DNA of 64,000 nucleotides from Silene noctiflora (taxonomy: Eukaryota; Streptophyta; Magnoliopsida; Caryophyllales; Caryophyllaceae), in assembly GCA_009801015.1 (NCBI GenBank), contig VHZZ01000750.1, positions 88,606 to 152,605 of the forward strand, written 5' to 3'. The notes beneath the pieces are model-generated. The model worked only from the letters and a program-made list of their open reading frames with translations. It was not told the DNA's origin and ran no database searches. Position numbers and translations under genes: made by a program. Positions within the stretch are counted from its first letter, which is position 1, and the number at the start of each line of letters is the position of its first letter. Below, piece after piece: positions 1 through 11,259 of this stretch.

Positions 1-34
1 TCACCAATCCATGGACTATACCACAAGCTGTACC

Positions 35-363
35 AATTGTACGGTGTAGAATATGAGCTTTCTATTAAAGTATTCGAGTTTTATATTAAAGAATATGAGC
101 TTTATTAGAAAGTATCCGAGGTCATCAATTTACGCATTAAAAATATGAACTTTGAATTAGCTTAGAAAAAATACACAATATCTCAAATACTTATACATCA
201 ATTGTACGGTGTAGAATATGAGCTTTCTATTAAAGTATTCGAGTTTTATATTAAAGAATATGAGTTTTATTAGAAAGTATCCGAGGTCATCAATTTACGC
301 ATTAAAAATATGAACTTTGAATTAGCTTAGAAAAAATACACAATATCTCAAATACTTAAACAT
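35..363. repeat. Two-copy tandem repeat, 165-bp period
   Basis: The block starting AATTGTACGGTGTAGAATAT at 35 recurs at 200. The copies run 35-199 and 200-about 363 and differ at very few positions (for example gagcttt versus gagtttt near 260). The unit is AT-rich and has no coding potential. The near identity indicates a recent duplication or a local array truncated by the window edge. Confidence 0.9.
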
Positions 364-829
364 TGGCTGTAGAATGCTTACATCTGGATGTATAATCTTA
401 TTTGTGTTTCTTCACTTGCAAAATTAATAAAAGGAGTAAAATAACATGGATGTACAATCGTATTATAATCCGGTTGTATAGACGTATAGTTCCTCAACCG
501 AGACGCAGAAAAACCAAAAAAAGAAAAAAAAGGTGTTTTTGGAAAAAAATCGACCAAATATTATTCTACTACAAATGTGTAATGTTGTCCCCATTTAGAA
601 AAGTCCAATTTTATGCATGTAAATGATGATCTCTTTCAAACTTATCACACTGTCAATTGACTCTTTAAGATCAAAGGGTAGACTCCAACAACTCTAGAAA
701 TCAACACTTATCTTTACTGATTTTTCTGGGTTGTATTTTTAGTGAAATACCCAGAAAAGATTTGAGCAAAAAGTTGCAAACTTTGTTGTTAAATAGTAGA
801 GAAGAAGAAGAGATTTTGAAGTAAAAACA
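364..829 (+). other. Upstream region of DWF5
   Basis: There is no gene here apart from the presumed promoter and 5' leader of the sterol reductase gene. The last 60 bases are a purine-rich GAAGAAGAAGAG leader. I see no convincing TATA box. Short ORFs in this stretch have no protein-like composition. Confidence 0.4.
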
Positions 830-3800
830 ATGGGGGATTCAAAAACAGTGCATTCTCCTTTGGTTACTTATGTTTCAATGCTGTCACTTCTCACTCTTTG
901 TCCTCCCTTTGTCATTCTTCTGTAAGTATTGCAACTTCTGCTTTTTTGTTTGTGCATAAATAGTTGTTTAAGGCCGTTTTACACAAATTTATCGTAGAAT
1001 GAGATCTTTTAGTAATCAGTTTTACTCACTAATAGGGTTGTGTTTGGATCTGTTTTACGATTATATTAGTGTAATTGTGTACTACTTTGTCGTGGGTGAA
1101 ATTGTATTGTGTGATTGTTGGTTTATTGAGTATTTATGTGGGTTGGTGATGCAAATTGAGTTTAATTTTTATTGGTTTGGATGAATTGGATCTGAGATAT
1201 GTTTGATTTATAGGATTTGGGAAGTGGGTTAGTGATTAAAGTTAGTATCTTGGAATAGTGAGTCTCTCTTAAGATCGTCTCGAGTATGAAATGGATTGGA
1301 AAACATAGGGAGTATCTATTGGACTAATTGATGTTCATTACTAACCGAGTATATGGGGTGTTTTTGATTCGTTTTACGCTTACAACTGTGTTAAACAAGG
1401 ATTTGTGATGTTGGAATATTATTGATGGGTTTGGTGTGGTCATTCTATGACGTTTTTAAAGTATATAACTCTGTTTGGAAGCCTAAGGAAATTTGTCAAT
1501 GCAAGTTATGGTGGAGCATTAAACTCCACTAATCAATTTATTTATAAGTTTAAACTGTTGGGAGTATTTGTTTAAAAGTATTATTTCCTACAAGTTTTTT
1601 TACTTGTTTTTGACTCCTTGTGATTTTTGGTCTCATGTAGATTGAAAACATGTAATTTAATATGATTGCGGCTTTGAATCTTGTTGATGAGGACATGAAA
1701 TCTATTAAGAATACTAGGTGGGATGAGATAAAAGTGCAGAAATGTTACGATCCACATAGATGCATAATTTGTCCATGTATACTGTATAAACTGATATTTT
1801 TGTGATTTTATGAGTAGGAAGCACCTAATGATGTCAAGTAATAATGTTCTGTCATCTGATGAACACATAGAAACTATGTTACACTTAGACTCGGCTTCTA
1901 AGTGCATGTGTATTGTAGAGTCGGACTGATGTAAGTTACTACCAGTGATTTTTATTATGTAGAAAAAATGGTGTTTAAATTCTGAGATGCTATGCTGATT
2001 TTTTATAAAACACCTAAGTTACAAAATTTCTTCCAATGCAGATGGTATACAATGGTGCATGCTGATGGTTCCGTTTTACAAACATGGCAAACCTTGAAGG
2101 AGCATGGGATACAAGGTTTTAATGACATATGGCCAAAACCCTCAGTTACTGCGTGCAAAATCATCTTTTGTTATGGAGCTTTTGAGGCGGCCCTTCAGCT
2201 ACTCTTACCAGGGAAGAGAGTAGAAGGCCCTATATCTCCCAAAGGAAATCGTCCTATCTATAAGGTCTGCCATATACACGGCTTGATATTGTTCTGTTTG
2301 ATAATTTTGTTTCTTCTTATGCTACTAGATTTATTTTTGGTTGATCATGTATAGCAGATACTGAAATAATATTTATCTTGATTCTATTGCAGGCAAATGG
2401 CATCGCAGCCTTCATTATCACGTTGGCAACTTACATTGGGCTTTGGTGGTGAGTACATGGCCTAATCTATCTACTTTCAGCTTCTTGTATTAGCCTTGTA
2501 CATCAATTAAATAAATTGAATGACTTGAACTTGACAAAATAGTGCAGTATCTTTGTTTACTATTGTTGCCTTGTTGGTGTAAAGTGCAAGGAGAAATCAG
2601 AAGTTGGGTGTTCTGAGTTCTTGTGTATGAACATGCCAATTGTCTTTTTTTTGTTGTGTCTTTTAAAATCAAAAGTATTATCTCCACCCCAGGTTTACCA
2701 TTTGACTTTGGTGGTCAACCGTTATCGACTTTGTTGTGAGAAAATGTTGGTTAAAGTTTGCCTTATTTGACCACCTTTATTAAACGGGAACAATGCAAAC
2801 GTGTGATAGAGGGAAATTCTTATTTGATCTAACCGGTTAATGCTCTCTGCAGCGTTCATGCTATGATGTGCCATAATATGGCTGTTAATTTTTTTTTTTT
2901 TTTTTTTTCTGCTGTACTATACGTTATGCGTTTCCTTGCATTACCAGTAGCTGTCAGTTGAAGCAATGAGATATCCCCGTTATTTTTACTATTTGCCAAA
3001 CCCCTTGAGGCACTAGGGTAGTGTTGTTATCGTATACTCCTATGCTGGGTGTTTCCATTAAGGATTATGATGCATGTCATTCTCTGTATGAAGCTTTTAT
3101 TTTTAAACATTTTTCGTGTTTTCTGTGAAGTTTTCATGGTTATGGACATATTTTATTTGAATGAAAGGCTCCATGTAATATCAGGAATTCAGGATGAACT
3201 ATAGTGTTTACCTCGTTTTGTTGATCTGGTTTCAGGTTTAATATATTCAATCCAGCCATTGTGTATGATCATTTGGGGGAGATATTCTCTACACTTATAT
3301 TTGGAAGTTTCATCTTCTGCATTTTCTTGTACATAAAAGTGCGAGTTACTAAAGAATTCAATTGATCATTGGTTTCCTTCTTACACAGACCATGTTTGTG
3401 GTAAAAACTTCTAACACAATATTGATCTGCATGTAGGGGCATGTTGCACCGTCCTCCACCGATTCTGGTTCTTCTGGTAACTTCATTATCGATTTCTATT
3501 GGGTGAGTTTCATTGAACCACGTAGTAGAAGCGTGTACGTAATTGTAATCCGTAGTTCAGTTCCTATAGTCTATCAAGCCTCGCTCATAAAGCTTGCACC
3601 TTTGACAGGGGATGGAGCTCTATCCACGAATTGGTAAAAACTTTGATATAAAAGTTTTCACAAACTGCAGATTCGGGATGATGTCCTGGGCAGTTCTTGC
3701 TTTGACCTATTGCATTAAGCAGGTTATCCGCCTTTCATAATTTGATTATCTGTTAAGTGTATACTTGAATTATATGCATCTATCTATCCAATACATTTGG

Positions 3801-6800
3801 GAATTTGAATGCGGTGTAGAAGTTTCTTTTAGTTGATCTGGTTATAGTAGCACAGAATAGGAGTAACCTTATAAATGGCATGAAACATAGTCGGGGCTAG
3901 ACTATATCCTAGATCATTCGGTAAAGAAATTGCTGTTTGATTCTATGAGTAGTTAAGGTTGAGGCTTTATCTGACGTACAATGGTCGCTTATTCATTTGA
4001 GTTTTGTAAGATACTTTTCTTAACGAATTGAAACGGCTATATACTTGTTCACATTATGATCCCTATTACGAAGTATTCTTTAATTGTGGCTAGAAACTCA
4101 GGTCCAACCCAACTATGTGTCTATTGTTACTGGTTTAAGTTGCAGCCATGAAGGTCATGTTCTTCTACGAGTTATCCATCTTTACTGTCTACAAATATAA
4201 TATTGAAACTGGAAATTGAAAATCTAACGTTTTGCTTGGGTTAAAATTCTTTGCTCAAAATAGTTAAAGAACTCAAATTATATAGTGGAATAAAGGATGT
4301 ATGAAGTCGCTTGTGACTGCCTGGGCTGTGGTCAATAGTTGCATAGAGGGCAGCATCTAACAGAGCTTTTAGTGTCTGTTAAGTTCTCGTAACTGCCATT
4401 GACTCTTTAAAAGCAGAGGAGAGTGACCATCTCCATGAGATAGTAAAAAGAGGGACCCTAGCAAAGTAGCAAGTAGGTATAGTGAAGATCTCGCGGGAGG
4501 CCTGATGTTCCTCTTGAGTCTGGTTTTTCGATTTTTGAAAGGTCGAAAGGGATTATGAGTCTTGTTGCGACTAGACCAACTTCATAATTGTTAGTCAATA
4601 TTGTTATCCATTTCTGTTCTTTTTGTATCGGACAATTCCGGGTAACATGGCAAATGTGTCAAAGTTGAGGGCTACCACGTGTATTTTTGTTGAAATAAAT
4701 TCTATCTTGGTACTGAAACCCCCCTCTTTTCTTTCATGCAGTATGATCTTTATGGTAAGGTTGCTGATTCCATGGCAATAAATGCTATCTTAATGATTGC
4801 GTACGTCGCAAAGTTCTTTTGGTGGGAAGATGGATATTGGAATACCATGGACATTGCCCATGACCGAGGTTTGCTACCTTTGTGCTTTGTTTCTTTTTTA
4901 TTTCATGAGATTATCAGTTTGCCTTACATTGTTCGTTTAGCGTCTCTATGTAGGACTGTAGTGTCTCTTTAACTTTTTAGGCCATGCATATTGGGATCAT
5001 ACTATCCAATATCAGCTGTAATGTATCGCCATTTACGTAGGATTTTTAACTTCCATGACGATATTTTCCAATTTATGAAGAATTGCTAAAATAGTCGATA
5101 TATGGATGGTATTCATGATGCAGCCGATATTTGACCTACAGTAGGCTGTTAATGCCGATACTAGACCAATCCAATCTGAAAATAGGTTTTGCCTAGTTTG
5201 CTTGGTCATATGAATGCCGATGAAAGTGTAAGATATTATGATTGCTATTGGAGCAATAGTGTCTTGTCAGTTTCCTGTCGCATCACATTATAACCATGAA
5301 AGGTTCTTGTGATTTGTGTACTTTTAGTCTCTTAGACTTTAATTCAACGATGTTGATTTATTTATGATAGATTAGTTCCGTCGTTCTGAACCTATCTTGT
5401 GATCTCTGAAACTGATTGTGGCAGCTGGCTTCTACATTTGCTGGGGATGTCTGGCATGGCTTCCGTCTATTTATACTTCTTCGGGCATGTATCTGGTCAG
5501 ACACCCTGTGCACCTCGGAACCCAAGTAAGTTCCTCATTAAGTCATTGGGATTGTCTTATCGTAAAAACCTGCAAATGGCAGCATAACGGAAAAATATAT
5601 CTCACATAATCATACTTTATAGCAGCCACTATTTCGGTTGCTCTGAGTCCTAACGTTCTGATTACTGCCTCAGCTTTCAGTTTCCATTCTCGTGGCTGGA
5701 ATCTTGTGCATATTTATCAATTACGACTGCGATAGACAGAGACAGGAATTCCGTAGGACAAATGGCAAGTGCTTAGTTTGGGGGAAAGCTCCATCTAAGG
5801 TGAACCACATATCTTGACTTACCTTTTTTTCTCAATCTGCTTTATTTCCCCTCTTACGTAATCAATTATGTATTGAATATATTGAAAATCTCTTACAGAT
5901 TGTAGCCTCGTATACCACAACGTCCGGAGAGACCAAAAGTAGCCTTCTTTTGACATCAGGCTGGTGAGTCTTAAAATGACAAGTTTGACAAATAACAGAT
6001 TACAACTTCCGTAAAAGGGAAGTTAGGCGGTAATCATATTTCTGTGAATATGTATAACGTACGAGGATTAGTTGGTCTTTTGTCCATGAATTTTTGCCAA
6101 ATAAGTTCTTAATGGGAGGAACAACAAGAAATGCCCCTATAAGGAACGTGGACGGAACATTGTGGATCGAAGGAGTAACAATCAAATTCTCGTTTTGATT
6201 ACTCAAAATTCAAAACCTGTCTTTTTTTTTTGTATATCTACATATATTTGGAGTGATTAGTAACCAATTAAGTAGTAAACGATTGACTACGTATAAAAAA
6301 GTACAAAGTAGCAAAGATTGATCCATAATCTATTTGGAACGATCTGTTGGCCTGTTGGGTAGCTGTATTACCTTCAGAATGTATTTAGAACCATGTTTGT
6401 ATGACGTTTTGCTATCTATTTGATTTACATTCATTCTCAGGTGGGGATTGTCTCGACATTTTCATTACGTCCCTGAAATTTTGGCTGCTTTTTTCTGGAC
6501 AGTCCCAGTTCTTTTTAGTCATGTAAGGCAAATTTAAAGGATTTTTCCCTTTCTGTGTGTGGTGGTTCGATTTTATCATGCCATTTCTCTCGATCTTAAA
6601 GTAATTCAAGTATTGTGTTGTGCTTACTTTCTACAGTTTCTTCCTTACTTTTACCTGATCTTCCTCACCATCCTCCTCGTCGACCGAGCTAAAAGGGATG
6701 ATGATCGATGCCGATCCAAGTAAGCCAATTGATTCTGCATCACTCTACCTGCTTTGTATAAGACTGTATGACAATAAGTTATTGCTAGGCCATCTTGTAC

Positions 6801-6949
6801 AAACACTACGTAAACGTTTACCTGTTCTATGTTTTATGCCTATAAAACCGTAATCTGAAGGGACTGAATATTTGCTTTGCAGGTATGGCAAGTATTGGAA
6901 ATTGTACTGCACTAAGGTTCCTTACAGGATCATACCAGGAATCTACTGA
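830..6949 (+). CDS. DWF5: 7-dehydrocholesterol (sterol delta7) reductase, complete, 13 exons
   Basis: This enzyme reduces the C7-C8 double bond of delta5,7-sterols in the ER membrane, a late step towards campesterol and brassinosteroids. Exons read by eye: 830-921, 2042-2264, 2393-2448, 3236-3338, 3437-3502, 3609-3722, 4742-4868, 5425-5525, 5674-5799, 5899-5963, 6441-6522, 6637-6719, 6883-6949. They join in frame into 434 residues, close to the roughly 430 known for plant DWF5. The protein starts MGDSKTVHSPLVTYVSMLSL and is hydrophobic throughout. The sterol-reductase block GMELYPRIGKNFDIKVFTNC lies about one third in, and the family C-terminus KYWKLYCTKVPYRIIPGIY closes it. All borders are GT/AG. 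The donor of exon 2 (AAG|GTCTGC) is weak, but frame and homology support it. Introns 1 and 3 carry small transposon remnants. No truncation is visible. Confidence 0.95.
2685..2795. repeat. MITE-like insertion in DWF5 intron 3
   Basis: The stretch around TTTGACTTTGGTGGTCAA at about 2700 and the inverted GGTGGTCAAATAA at about 2775 resemble the ends of a family seen again near 45.6, 62.4 and 63.45 kb. The ends are degenerate and no target duplication is clear. Confidence 0.4.
2985..3045 (+). mobile_element. 3' end of an Au-type SINE
   Basis: The string CTTGAGGCACTAGGGTAGTG followed by TTGTT matches the 3' terminal region of the widespread plant Au SINE family. Other copies lie near 10.95, 38.5 and 54.4 kb. 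Only the 3' end is recognisable here, inside a DWF5 intron. Confidence 0.5.
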
Positions 6950-7595
6950 GAGTTCCCTTTTGTACGATCAAAGTCTTTTCTGTTCATCATCGTCTAGCTA
7001 GCACAGCTTCTTATGGAACCCGATAGTTGTATCATAGACAATGCTGTATTTTGCTGGATGTAGAGTCACCACAGTTGTCGCCGTTTTGTACAGTTTTTAG
7101 GATCATAACCCAAATACCCAATCCGGGAGATTGTTACTTGTGAAATGATTGCAATGTTTTTTTTTTTTTTTTTTCATAATATCAATGAATACTCGGATGG
7201 GCGACTGCATGGTTTAAGCGTCATGTATGTAAGACAGTTGAAGCAAGTCGATTTTGAAGAGATTTTGAAGCAAGTCGATTTTGTATGTAAGACAGTTGAA
7301 ACAAGTCGAGTTTGCAGATGTTGCTTTTTTGCAACAAATGTGCCACATTTTAACTTACCCTTCGAGACTAAAACCCGATACAGGATATTAGGTGATTGAA
7401 TTCTATCATGTTGCTTCGGTCGCATTTTAACAATTTAAGTCGATTGTGAAATTCTCAACGAACTACTTCGTAATTACTACTAGCACCTTAAAATCTCTTA
7501 TTGTAAGGGACGACTCACTAGCCACAAGATCGATACTGACTTTAAATGTCCGATACCAGTACAAAACCGTTTTATATGAAAAATTATTTAAAAAA

Positions 7596-8539
7596 GAGAA
7601 AATTGTTGATTAGAGCCTTATAAAAATTACTTTTTGAAAATTACAGTCTTATAATTTTTTTTTTTTTTAAAATTACAACGATAATATTACTCATTTCCGG
7701 TCAATTTTTGACAAAATTGACCGATATACCCTTGCTTATTTCTTTGGTTAGTTATACCAGATCTTTTCAATTTACCTATTACCCCACTCTTATTCTCTAA
7801 AATTTTTCGCAAAATTTCCCCAACTCTTTCATTAATTTCTACTGTAATTCATCCTCATTATCGAACAACCACTTCAAATCATGAGTGGCGAAGAACCACT
7901 TCAAATCATGAGTGGCAAATCATGAGTGGCGAAGTTGTGACAGTCTGACGGTTCTACTTCAAAGAGTAAGTATTCATACATTCTATTTTCTCTTAAATTT
8001 ATCTTCAATTTGTTGTTGAGGGTAGGGTTTTTTGTAAATCTGATATTTTCCCCAATTTGTTGTTTTTCAATTGGTTTAATCGAATTTTAGGGTTTCAATT
8101 TTGGGAAAATTGAAGAACCCTAATTATTTTCAATTTGGGGAAAATTGATGATGAAGAACACTAATTAATTTTAAGAGAAAATGAAAATAATAGAACTAAA
8201 ATTCAATTAAATTGATTGGGATAGAATTTGAAGAAAAGAGTGAACTAGATTAGGTGATGTTGTTGAAGAAATGAAGAATTAGAAAGAAACATAGCTGTGA
8301 AATCTGATTTTGGGATGAACACAAGGGTAAAAGGTTGAAGACAAGAATATTTTGGTCTTAAAAACTGAACTTAAATCACAAAAATTCAAATTAACATCAA
8401 TTTCTCGCCCGAGTTAATGTTTTGAGTGTAATTTATGATCAAAAGTAATATTATGGTGTAATTTTCAAAATAAAATAAAATTATAAGGCTGTAATTATCA
8501 AAAAGTGATTTTTATAAGACTGTAATCAATAATTTTCTC
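7596..8539. mobile_element. Non-autonomous DNA transposon with ~100-bp terminal inverted repeats
   Basis: The left end (about 7596-7695) and the right end (about 8440-8539) are inverted copies of each other. Both read GAGAAAATT(G/A)TTGATTA outward-in, then CTTATAAAAATYACTTTTTG, an AT-rich tract and AATATTACT. The interior of about 750 bp has no transposase reading frame. It holds a short tandem repeat (7867-7934). The long TIRs suggest a Mutator-like (MULE) derivative, but I find no clear 9-bp target duplication, so the superfamily is inferred. Confidence 0.75.
7867..7934 (+). repeat. Short tandem repeat inside the long-TIR element
   Basis: The unit AACCACTTCAAATCATGAGT plus GGCGAAG occurs twice in a row, and a third shortened copy (AAATCATGAGTGGCGAAG) follows at once. 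Confidence 0.8.
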
Positions 8540-8559
8540 AAGCATTATCTCATTTTCAT

Positions 8560-8740
8560 CGTAATCTTCCTACTCGACTTTTTGTGACTGAATTTGCGAC
8601 TTGATTTCCGTAACACAAATTCTCATTTGTGAAGGACAAAATCCGTCACTTTGAAAAGACGTGAGACAAAAGGGCAAGTGGGAGGGCAGGTGGAGAGGGA
8701 TTGTGAAAAGTCTGTTTGAAGAGACCGTCACAGTCACAAG
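8560..8740. repeat. Degenerate MITE, possible third copy of the 52-kb family
   Basis: It shares ACACAAATTCTCATTTGTGA and the segment GGGCAAGTGGGAGGGCAGGTGG-like composition with the inverted MITE pair at 52.0-52.5 kb, and with a stub at about 34.93 kb. The similarity is patchy and the ends are uncertain. Confidence 0.35.
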
Positions 8741-8799
8741 CAATACGTTTCGTTGTTTTCTCGGCGCTTACAGATATGATAAGATAGCATTCTTATTAC

Positions 8800-9780
8800 A
8801 TGGCTATCAAGCATCAACCACACGTATCTGTTCCTCATTCCCTTACCATGTATTCATTCCTTGTCAAACACCCATTAAACACACATCTCAGCCTCCCCAA
8901 TTTACCAAAACCGAAACCATGGCGGAATTCAGTCATTTCGGCATCATTCCCAGATAGAGACAGAGTCATAGACTTTGGCAAATACAAGAGCCGAGCATCA
9001 CTCCCAGCTAGAGACAGAGTCATAGACTTTGGCAAATACAAGGGCCAAATGCTCGGAACGCTTCCGTCAACCTACCTTAAATGGGTCTCCAAGAAACTCA
9101 GAGCTAGGGACTTTTTAGAGTGGGCTCAGCTGGCTGATCAAGTCCTGCAAGACCCGGTTTACAATGACCGTATCGAGTGGGAGTATGCTGAAAGGCTACT
9201 GACTGGCAATGTGGCAGCCTTGAATTATAAGTCTGTAAACACGGTTGATGAGTTGTTTGAGTTGAGTCAGAGGTTTGGGTGGGATTTTGAGGATAAAGCT
9301 GCCTGGAGCCGGGTTGATTTTCAGTTGCTTGGGACGTCGAAAGGTGGGAGAATTCCGAGAATTAAGGAAGGGAGTAGGCCTGCAGAGGGTCGAGATTCTG
9401 GTAAAAAGAATGACGCCAAGTTTAGTGTTGAAGAGACGAGAAAGGAGAGACGAGAGAGGTTGAGAAATGTAAGAAATGTGGACGAGAATAAAACGAGTTA
9501 TAATGTAGCCGAGGAAGAAGCGAGAAAAGGCAGTGCTGGAAGCCGTGATGGTGCAATGCCGGGTGTTTATGAGACGAGAAAGGAGAGACAAGAGAGGTTG
9601 ACAAATGTAAGAAATGTAAGAAATGTGGACGAGAATAAAACGAGTTATAATGTAGGCGAGGAAGAAGGGAGAAAAGGTGGTGCTGGAAGCCGTGATGGTG
9701 CTGTGCCGGGTGTCTATAATCCGTTCCCTGGACGAGAGACGCTTCTTAAGAAGGTTCTTAATCGGAGAAAAATCGGATAA
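8800..9780 (+). CDS. FGKYKG-motif (DUF3820-like) protein, probably plastid-targeted
   Basis: This single-exon ORF encodes 326 residues. The first ~50 residues lack acidic residues and are rich in Ser, Pro, His and Lys, as in a plastid transit peptide (inference). The core reads VIDFGKYKGQMLGTLPSTYL at about residues 75-95, followed by KWVSKKLRARDFLEWAQLAD. This resembles the DUF3820 fold family, known from bacterial and green-lineage proteins of unknown function. It continues with FELSQRFGWDFEDKAAW and LLGTSKGGRIPR, which I recall from uncharacterised land-plant homologues. Two in-frame duplications are visible: an 18-residue unit doubles the RDRVIDFGKYK motif, and a 46-residue unit rich in Arg, Glu and Asn is doubled near the C-terminus. 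The start at 8800 gives the longest frame; the next Met is at 8848. An AATAAA signal lies at 9867. The function is unknown. Confidence 0.8.
   Translation: MAIKHQPHVSVPHSLTMYSFLVKHPLNTHLSLPNLPKPKPWRNSVISASFPDRDRVIDFGKYKSRASLPARDRVIDFGKYKGQMLGTLPSTYLKWVSKKLRARDFLEWAQLADQVLQDPVYNDRIEWEYAERLLTGNVAALNYKSVNTVDELFELSQRFGWDFEDKAAWSRVDFQLLGTSKGGRIPRIKEGSRPAEGRDSGKKNDAKFSVEETRKERRERLRNVRNVDENKTSYNVAEEEARKGSAGSRDGAMPGVYETRKERQERLTNVRNVRNVDENKTSYNVGEEEGRKGGAGSRDGAVPGVYNPFPGRETLLKKVLNRRKIG
8941..9048 (+). repeat. In-frame 54-bp coding duplication
   Basis: Units 8941-8994 and 8995-9048 both encode AS(F/L)P(D/A)RDRVIDFGKYK followed by two residues. The 33-nt core is identical in both copies. The upstream copy lacks the rest of the domain (GQMLGTLPSTYL), so it is a partial domain duplication. 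Confidence 0.9.
9433..9717 (+). repeat. In-frame ~138/147-bp coding duplication
   Basis: Copy one is 9433-9570 and copy two is 9571-9717. Both encode ETRKER(R/Q)ERL, NVDENKTSYNV, EEE and GSRDG with PGVY at the end. Copy two has one extra RNV triplet from a 9-nt expansion. The repeated segment is charged and probably disordered. Confidence 0.9.
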
Positions 9781-11165
9781 TGTATTCAAATGGAGTATCA
9801 GTTTTAGTATAGAGAAATAAAAAGTCCAATTTAATGTTTTTCTCGATGTAATTTTCATTATGGATTAATAAAACCCGTCTCTGAGTTACAATAATCGCAT
9901 AGAAATTCTGTTGTTTCTTTGATAAAACTGAATTTATGCAGATTTACCTGTCTCTGCAAAATCGATTTGTACATTGTGTTTATATGCATTACTTCAGATG
10001 CTGTTTCATGACCGATTTATAAAGGTTTGAAAAGTTATATCTAGTGAGTTTTGACGGGGCATGGTCGTATCGACTTTAATCGTTCTATCGAAAATCGTGA
10101 TTCCGGATTAGGCTTCATGTCATTATCTATGATTTAGGTGGTCATACCATACGCGCAGTGGCTTACAGAATTAAGCCTTTCTGTAATTTGGGTTTCTTCT
10201 GCATAAATTAATTAATTGTACACCAAAATTTATTTCTGATTAGTTGACTAATTAATTTGGATCATATTCTTTTGCACATAATCTATAATTTTTATTTGTC
10301 TAATCATTGATTTTATACCAAATTATTGTTCTGGAATTATTATGGTTGTATAAACAAATACAGGGTTGTTTTCTGACTGCACATAATTATCAATTTGCTC
10401 TCTAAATTATTTGATTAATTTTGTCTTATGTCTCTTTTAATCTATGATTTGGTTGTAGAATTTCCTAGTTTAGTACAGTTTGCTGGCGATTTTCGATTAC
10501 AATGTTCAGAAAAAACTCGTATTAGAGCGTTGTAATTGCATTCTATTTTTACCGCTGTCAAAAAAAAAGAAAAAAAAAAAGAACGTTGTAATCTTACGGG
10601 TTTTTGTAATCTTACCATATACTCCGTTATTTTATGGATGATTCTTGAATTTACGTTATAACCCCACTAATCAAATTTCCTAGGTACGCCGTTGTAGCAT
10701 AACATCCAACATGGTCTAATAATGGATACAAATACCAAAGCAAAGGGAAGTGCAGGCAAATGGAATGCTTATTTTCATACTTCCGATTAAATACTCGTTA
10801 CTCTTTGATTCTGAATCACGATGTAATAAATTAAAATGGCTCACTAAGTAGCTGCACGTCTTTTTCATGTGTTATAGCGGTCTTTTGATGCAATACTCGA
10901 CGCTATTTTCATCTTTGAGTCATTTGAAAACACTCTATTTGTATTGTTAGCATAAGGTAAGGCTGCGTACATCTGACCCCTCTTATCCCGCAATTTGCGG
11001 GAATTATTGAGGCACTTGAAAGAAATTATAACTTCAACTTGCCCACCAATTTAAAATGAAGAAGGTATACCTTACCTATAATGGCACCTAAAAATTTCAA
11101 CAAAAATTATTTTATTTAAATTATATAAAATTAATTCAACCCCTTGACCTGACCCTTCACACCTC
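9781..11165. other. Gene-free interval between the FGKYKG gene and SAUR
   Basis: This stretch is AT-rich with no supported gene. Its only recognisable item is the SINE end near 10.95 kb. A/T homopolymer tracts lie at about 10560-10580. Confidence 0.5.
10948..11030 (+). mobile_element. Au-type SINE 3' portion
   Basis: AAGGTAAGGCTGCGTACATC is followed by GACCCCTCTTATCCCGCAAT, then TTGCGGGAA and TTGAGGCAC. This is the characteristic 3' half of Au SINEs (GGTAAGGCTGCGTACA and CCCGCAATTGCGGGAG). The tRNA-like head is not evident upstream, so the copy is 5' truncated. Confidence 0.65.
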
Positions 11166-11176
11166 CTTAAATATAC
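11166..11176 (+). promoter_or_regulatory. Candidate TATA box of the SAUR gene
   Basis: TTAAATATACC lies about 90 bases upstream of the SAUR start codon, a normal distance for a plant TATA box with a short leader. No auxin-response TGTCTC element is obvious close by. Confidence 0.5.
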
Positions 11177-11259
11177 CCTTAACACACTTCTCTTGCACAA
11201 TACCTTAATCAAGTTCAGTTAGTCGGATACATCCGTCTTAAACAAGAATTTATCGAGTT

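Noticed and set aside
1581-1907. 108-codon minus-strand ORF
   Set aside because: It lies in DWF5 intron 1, has no domain or codon pattern, and is AT-rich chance ORF.
9196-9858. 220-codon ORF on the minus strand
   Set aside because: It is antisense to the FGKYKG gene, and its length follows from the duplicated coding sequence below it. Its composition (Leu/Ile/Ser with no domain) is not protein-like.
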